From contig JAXRKN010000031.1 of the NCBI GenBank assembly GCA_038502055.1, forward strand, positions 124,001 through 188,000: DNA of 64,000 nt. Reading direction: 5' to 3'. A program made the position numbers and the translations under genes. The stretch is from Tanytarsus gracilentus (lineage: Eukaryota > Arthropoda > Insecta > Diptera > Chironomidae). The notes under the pieces are model-generated. The model did no database searches. It was not told where the DNA came from and was given only the letters and a program-made list of their open reading frames with translations. Position 1 is the stretch's first letter. Every line of letters starts with the position of its first letter. Positions 60,180 to 64,000 of the stretch are shown here, one piece after another.

Positions 60180-61819
60180 TTACTTAGGAACTCGTGTATA
60201 TGGATCTCGACGGTAACGCGATGACGAAATTCGTTCAGAATGATCACTACGGCTATGCGAGACACTGTGCCTTGATTCACGTGCGCTTTCTTTCCATGCT
60301 GTTCGCGATTTCACTAAGTTGATGGAAGGAAAATTTTTATGTTATGAATTATTATCTGGAATTATTAGAGTAGTTATTTTTTTTAATGTGTAAAAATATT
60401 TTAGTATTATGACGATTATTATTGTTTATATATTAATTATGAGATTCATTCCATTCTGCGCTTACACAATACCCGGGTCCTTAGTTGAACAATTTTATTC
60501 AACGCGAATTCAGTGATTTTTATAATTATTACTATTACTATTTTTATACGTATGACTCTTCATATTATTTTGATAGAATGTGTTTTGTACCACGGTGTTA
60601 GAATTACCTTGAGGAGGATAGTGAGAATTTTCACGTGGATGATGATATTGATGGTATTCGGTTGCTGGTGGTTCATAGCGATACGAAGGAGCTCGATGTA
60701 CGGCGTGACTATATTCAGTGTACGGATGGTGATGGTGTGTTTCGTATGATTCTTCATAGCTAAAAATATATATATGTTTTCTTACATTATTTAACTTTAA
60801 AGATAAATTTAGATTTACGCATGATGTTCGTGATATGTTGACGGCTCAGATATCTTATAACTTTCTTCCATTGCAACTCTAAAAAAATTATTTTAAAATA
60901 TAAACTTGATAAATTAACAAAAAATTGTTACCTTGCTCGATCCAAAATCGAAAGAATTTTGGTTTTCTGTGGCGGAACGGAACTCCTTGGCAAAGATCTC
61001 TCACTTGTGCTGACATGACTATTGTTTAAGCAAGAATATTAAGTTATCTAAAAGTTTAACATGCATGTACATGCTCTTACTTGTACTGAGATTTCTGTTT
61101 AATTTTAGCGATAGCTGCTTCACCAAGACCGCCTTCCATAATTTCACGAAGCTGTTCTTGTCGAATTGTATCGTTACTGTCAGGAATCAAATATTTGCGA
61201 ACTTCCGCTAGTGCATAGGCCATTCTTGCGTAGCACTCGGATGGACTTCCGATGGCCGATATTTCAACGTGCAAGTCATCATTGAGATGTGCATACTTTG
61301 GGTCAGCCGCTTGACGAAGTTCCTCTTCGCGCTTCTTATCCTTCATCGATCCACGTCCTAAAATAGCCATTTTACATAGTGTCTCTTCCTGCAATCGCCT
61401 CATCGAGTTTCCCTTCGGGCCCAGTAGCTTGCCAACAAAATTGAACTTTGGATATTCCTTAACGGGAACAATAACTTTAACAACAACACGAATTTGTTTC
61501 TCATGATACACATCAACGTATCTCGTATCGCCTCGAAATGGTTTTCCGCTTGCTTTTGCACTTTGAATTTCTATAAACGAGAAAAATCAATAATTTTCTA
61601 AACATCCGAAGTGAAATTTTCGCCGGAAAAGGCAAATTTACCGAGATCCAAGAGCCGCGATGCATGAGAGTCACTTTCCAAGTTATTTCTCTCCTTAATT
61701 AACTCCTTTATGTACTCTGAATTTTTCAGATTTGTTGTTTCGAAATTATCTTCGTCGTTTTCCACGCGTCTGTCTCTCTTAAAATCGCTGTCGTAACAAT
61801 AGTCACTTGATGCGTCCAT
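60180..61819 (-). CDS. STAR-family KH RNA-binding protein (Sam68/KHDRBS-like)
   Basis: RNA-binding splicing regulator related to vertebrate KHDRBS and fly kep1/qkr58E. Exons 61819-61642, 61570-61081, 61018-60932, 60878-60819, 60759-60608 and 60313-60180 give 366 residues. The QUA1 dimerisation segment spans the first join (EYIKELIKERNNLE, then ASRLLDLEIQSAK). The KH domain has KVIVPVKEYPKFNFVGKLLG, GPKGNSMRRLQEET and KMAILGRGSMKDKKREEELR, the STAR form of the GxxG loop (GPKG). QUA2 follows, ending near YLIPDSNDTIRQEQLREI. The tail is rich in Tyr, His, Pro and Arg (THHHHPYTEYSH, RYRRDPYTRVPK), as in Sam68-like proteins. Which fly paralogue it matches is undecided. Confidence 0.9.
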
Positions 61820-62059
61820 TCTCAATGGGATCGGTTATAGTTAATGACACTTTTTTAGACTTTAAAAATTATTAACAAGTTGTTTAATTTAAATTGTTTT
61901 CTTTTTTCACAATTCTCACTTGGAAAAAAACGTCGAATGTATGAAAACGGATAAATGAACTGAATGTGTTTGAATTTAAGATAATCATTAATTTATAAAA
62001 ATATTTTTATTGCTTTTTTAAATTTTTAATCTTACCATGAGTATAAATGTCTGAAATAT

Positions 62060-63466
62060 TTATTTTTTATCGTCATCAGAGGAGGTTGCGAGTGAAGCAG
62101 ATGATGGACACGATGATGATGATGAGGAAGATGAGCTGCCGTCGCTATCAGAGTCTGAAGTAGAGCTTGATTGTTTCTCAACAGGCGGCGGTGGTGGTGG
62201 AGCCTTCTTTTTGGAACCGATTCCAAGTTGACTGTCGATTGTCTGCAATTGGGTTTGAAGGGTCTTCTTTTGTTTCTCGAGTTCCGTTGAGCTTTGTGGT
62301 ATTCGCATTGTTTTTCCTTTCAGTGCGGGTTTAGGAACTAAAATGAAATTTTTTGAGTTAAATAAAGATTAATGCTATCTCGTTGATTACCTGGCTTCGG
62401 CTTGGTAACTTCCTGAACAAATTTTTCCAACGAACGCAGAGTGATGGGTTTAAGGCTTTGAAATTCAATATCAAGTTCGTCGCCCTTTGCATTCACCAAC
62501 TCTGGCTGATGCTTTTGAATGATCTTAACAACTTCTAAAACTTGCGCCTGTGGTAGTTTATTGATGGCTGATGTTAAAGTGCGCATTTCCTCATAGGTCA
62601 TGCTTTGTGCTGTGTCGTCTTCTTCACTGTCGCTCTTAACTATCGGTTTAGTTTCAACTGGTTTCTGTGGCGATGGTTGTTGTTGGTTTTGGGATGGTGG
62701 AGGCAATTTCTTAGGTTTCTTTTCTTTACTTGTCTTTTTCTTGAGCTTTGGAGCTGGCTCCTTCGGAGTTTTGATCTTCTTGACTTTCTTTTGTGGCTCT
62801 TCGATTGGAAACATTGCCTCTGAAGCTCTCAACTTTGACTCCTCTTCCTTTCGCTGTTCAGCAATTCCTTGCAGCTTATCCATGAGATCCTCGAGAAGGA
62901 GTTTATGTTTTGCAACCTCATTCCTAATAACCGCTTCCTTTTGATCAAGCTTCTCGAAAATAGTAAACTTTGACTTTTCCTTTGCTTTCTTGATGCGCGA
63001 AAATTTCTCTTCGAAAGTTTCCTGGAAGATTTGACAGAACGGCGCAATTTGGTGATCTCGACCATTGAATAAGTAGCAGTTCTCAAACATGAGCCGCATG
63101 TCGAATGCAAAATCATCCTCAGATTTGTACTCATTATTGTCGAATTTACTTTGAATTGTGCTTAAATCAATCGGATTTTTAATGACGTCAAAATAGAGTG
63201 GGATATTTAGCGCAACTGGATCTACAGGAATCATGAAGAATTGGGCGTACTTGTAATGCTTCGTGTCAGTGCGAAATTCATTGCACATTTTTCGGCACTG
63301 CTCGAGCGGATTAAAGTGCTTGCATTTTACTGGCGACACCAACTTCTGAGAAAAAAAATATTTGATAGATAGGTTATGTTTTTAAATTAAACACACTTTT
63401 GCCTACCCGTCTCTTCTGAGAATTAGATTCTTCAAAGTCTGAGCTTATCTTTCGTTTAATATCCAT
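62060..63466 (-). CDS. BET-like protein with one bromodomain and an ET domain
   Basis: Probable chromatin reader. Exons 63466-63407, 63345-62391 and 62337-62060 give 430 residues. A single bromodomain at about 30-135 resembles the second bromodomain of BET proteins: CRKMCNEFRT, FMIPVDPVALNIPLYFDVIK, NPIDLSTIQSKFDNNEYKS, MRLMFENCYLFNGRDHQIA. The acetyl-lysine-binding Asn (YLFN) is present, but the WPF shelf reads QFF. A coiled Lys-rich linker follows (KKVKKIKTPKEPAPKLKKK). The ET (NET) domain is MTYEEMRTLTSAINKLPQ ... IEFQSLKPITLRSLEKFVQ. A Pro run and a Ser-rich acidic tail close the protein. With half the usual two bromodomains it resembles fly testis BET-like tBRD proteins rather than fs(1)h. 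It is head-to-head with the next gene. Confidence 0.87.
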
Positions 63467-63716
63467 CGTGTCGTCAATTACGGTCTAAATTCGTTGACGT
63501 TTCAAGAGTTACTGAATATTTTCTGATTTTTAATGCGAAACAGTGATTAAAAATTTAGAAAGTGAAAAGACCCGCTTAAATTCAAACGCAAAGCGAACGT
63601 TAAAAATAACAAATATATTTTTTCAAAAAAAAAAATACTCGTAAAATTTATTTTGAAAATTCAAAATGTTTTGTTTGTAAACAAAAAATATTTACTAGTT
63701 GTGAAAATTAATAAAA

Positions 63717-64000
63717 ATGAATTTAATTCAAACGTACAAACGACAAATTGTGTCATATCTCTCCAGATCAACATCAGAAAGTGATAGTTTAATTAAATTT
63801 GATACAAATTACGGTTACGATTTTGGCTTTCAAGTGAATTTAGATATTTGGAAAAATTACATTAAAATTGAGGGCTTAGATGATTTTAAAAATAACATTT
63901 TAATTTATGCGGTTAGTGATGCAAATATTGATGAAATTAAAGCGATTGATAAATTTAAAGAGAAATCAGAATCATGGATTTTTAGGACTGAAAGAGTTTG
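63717..64000 (+). CDS. Unrecognised protein, 5' end only
   Basis: An open frame of 94 codons running off the window. It starts with MNLIQTYKRQIVSYLSRS and continues with NYGYDFGFQVNLDIWKNYIK and AIDKFKEKSESWIFRTERV. No signal peptide, membrane segment or known motif is visible. The start lies in a suitable AAAAATGA context and 250 bases from the divergent BET-like start codon, which fits a true gene in this compact region. I do not recognise the family. Confidence 0.55.
   Translation, partial: MNLIQTYKRQIVSYLSRSTSESDSLIKFDTNYGYDFGFQVNLDIWKNYIKIEGLDDFKNNILIYAVSDANIDEIKAIDKFKEKSESWIFRTERV

Overview
This is a compact, AT-rich insect nuclear segment. Evidence for an insect is the many short GT-AG introns (often 50-80 nt), the close gene packing, clear fly-type orthologues (igloo-like, asterless, Methuselah-like GPCR) and an MBF2-like secreted protein. 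The density and small introns suggest a lower dipteran such as a non-biting midge; that placement is inference. I see no bacterial or viral genes and no CRISPR. No complete transposon was recognised.

Layout. 1-7118, minus strand: importin-5 (3' end outside the window), UBAC1, ARFRP1 and the lipase ABHD16A. 7814-8827, plus: an unrecognised Ser/Pro-rich basic protein, tail-to-tail with CCDC39 (9319-12916, minus), the axonemal 96-nm ruler. 14175-16770, plus: an eight-finger C2H2 protein. After a 3 kb gap, 19779-26532, plus: a 1,932-residue RIIa plus five-IQ protein of the igloo type. 27733-30543, minus: Asterless/CEP152. 31460-32945, minus: YTHDC1, head-to-head with CHERP (33560-36979, plus). 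37209-38277, minus: UBE2J2, head-to-head with a p180/kinectin-like ER protein (39991-43519, plus). 45139-46417, minus: ZnT7. 46779-47535, plus: RpS25. 47851-48123, minus: a small HMG-box-like protein. 50274-54570, plus: a Methuselah-like GPCR with two candidate last exons. 55062-56034, minus: AIMP2, sharing a 248 bp interval with mRpL14 (56283-56735, plus). Then roadblock, D-aspartate oxidase and an MBF2-like protein follow in tandem on plus. 60180-61819, minus: a STAR-family KH protein. 62060-63466, minus: a single-bromodomain BET-like protein, head-to-head with an unrecognised gene cut by the window end.

Exon joins were worked out by hand. For every complete multi-exon gene the exon lengths sum to a multiple of three and the junction residues rejoin family sequence. 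The genes do not form one pathway, but several neighbours share a compartment or process: nuclear RNA reading and splicing (YTHDC1/CHERP), ER membrane (UBE2J2/RRBP1), translation (AIMP2/mRpL14). Several others belong to families used in cilia, centrioles or sperm (CCDC39, Asl, the RIIa/IQ protein, possibly the HMG-like and BET-like proteins). The observations most worth a second look are a 13 bp tandem duplication at the RRBP1 stop, alternative last exons in the GPCR, and the BET-like protein with an altered acetyl-lysine shelf.
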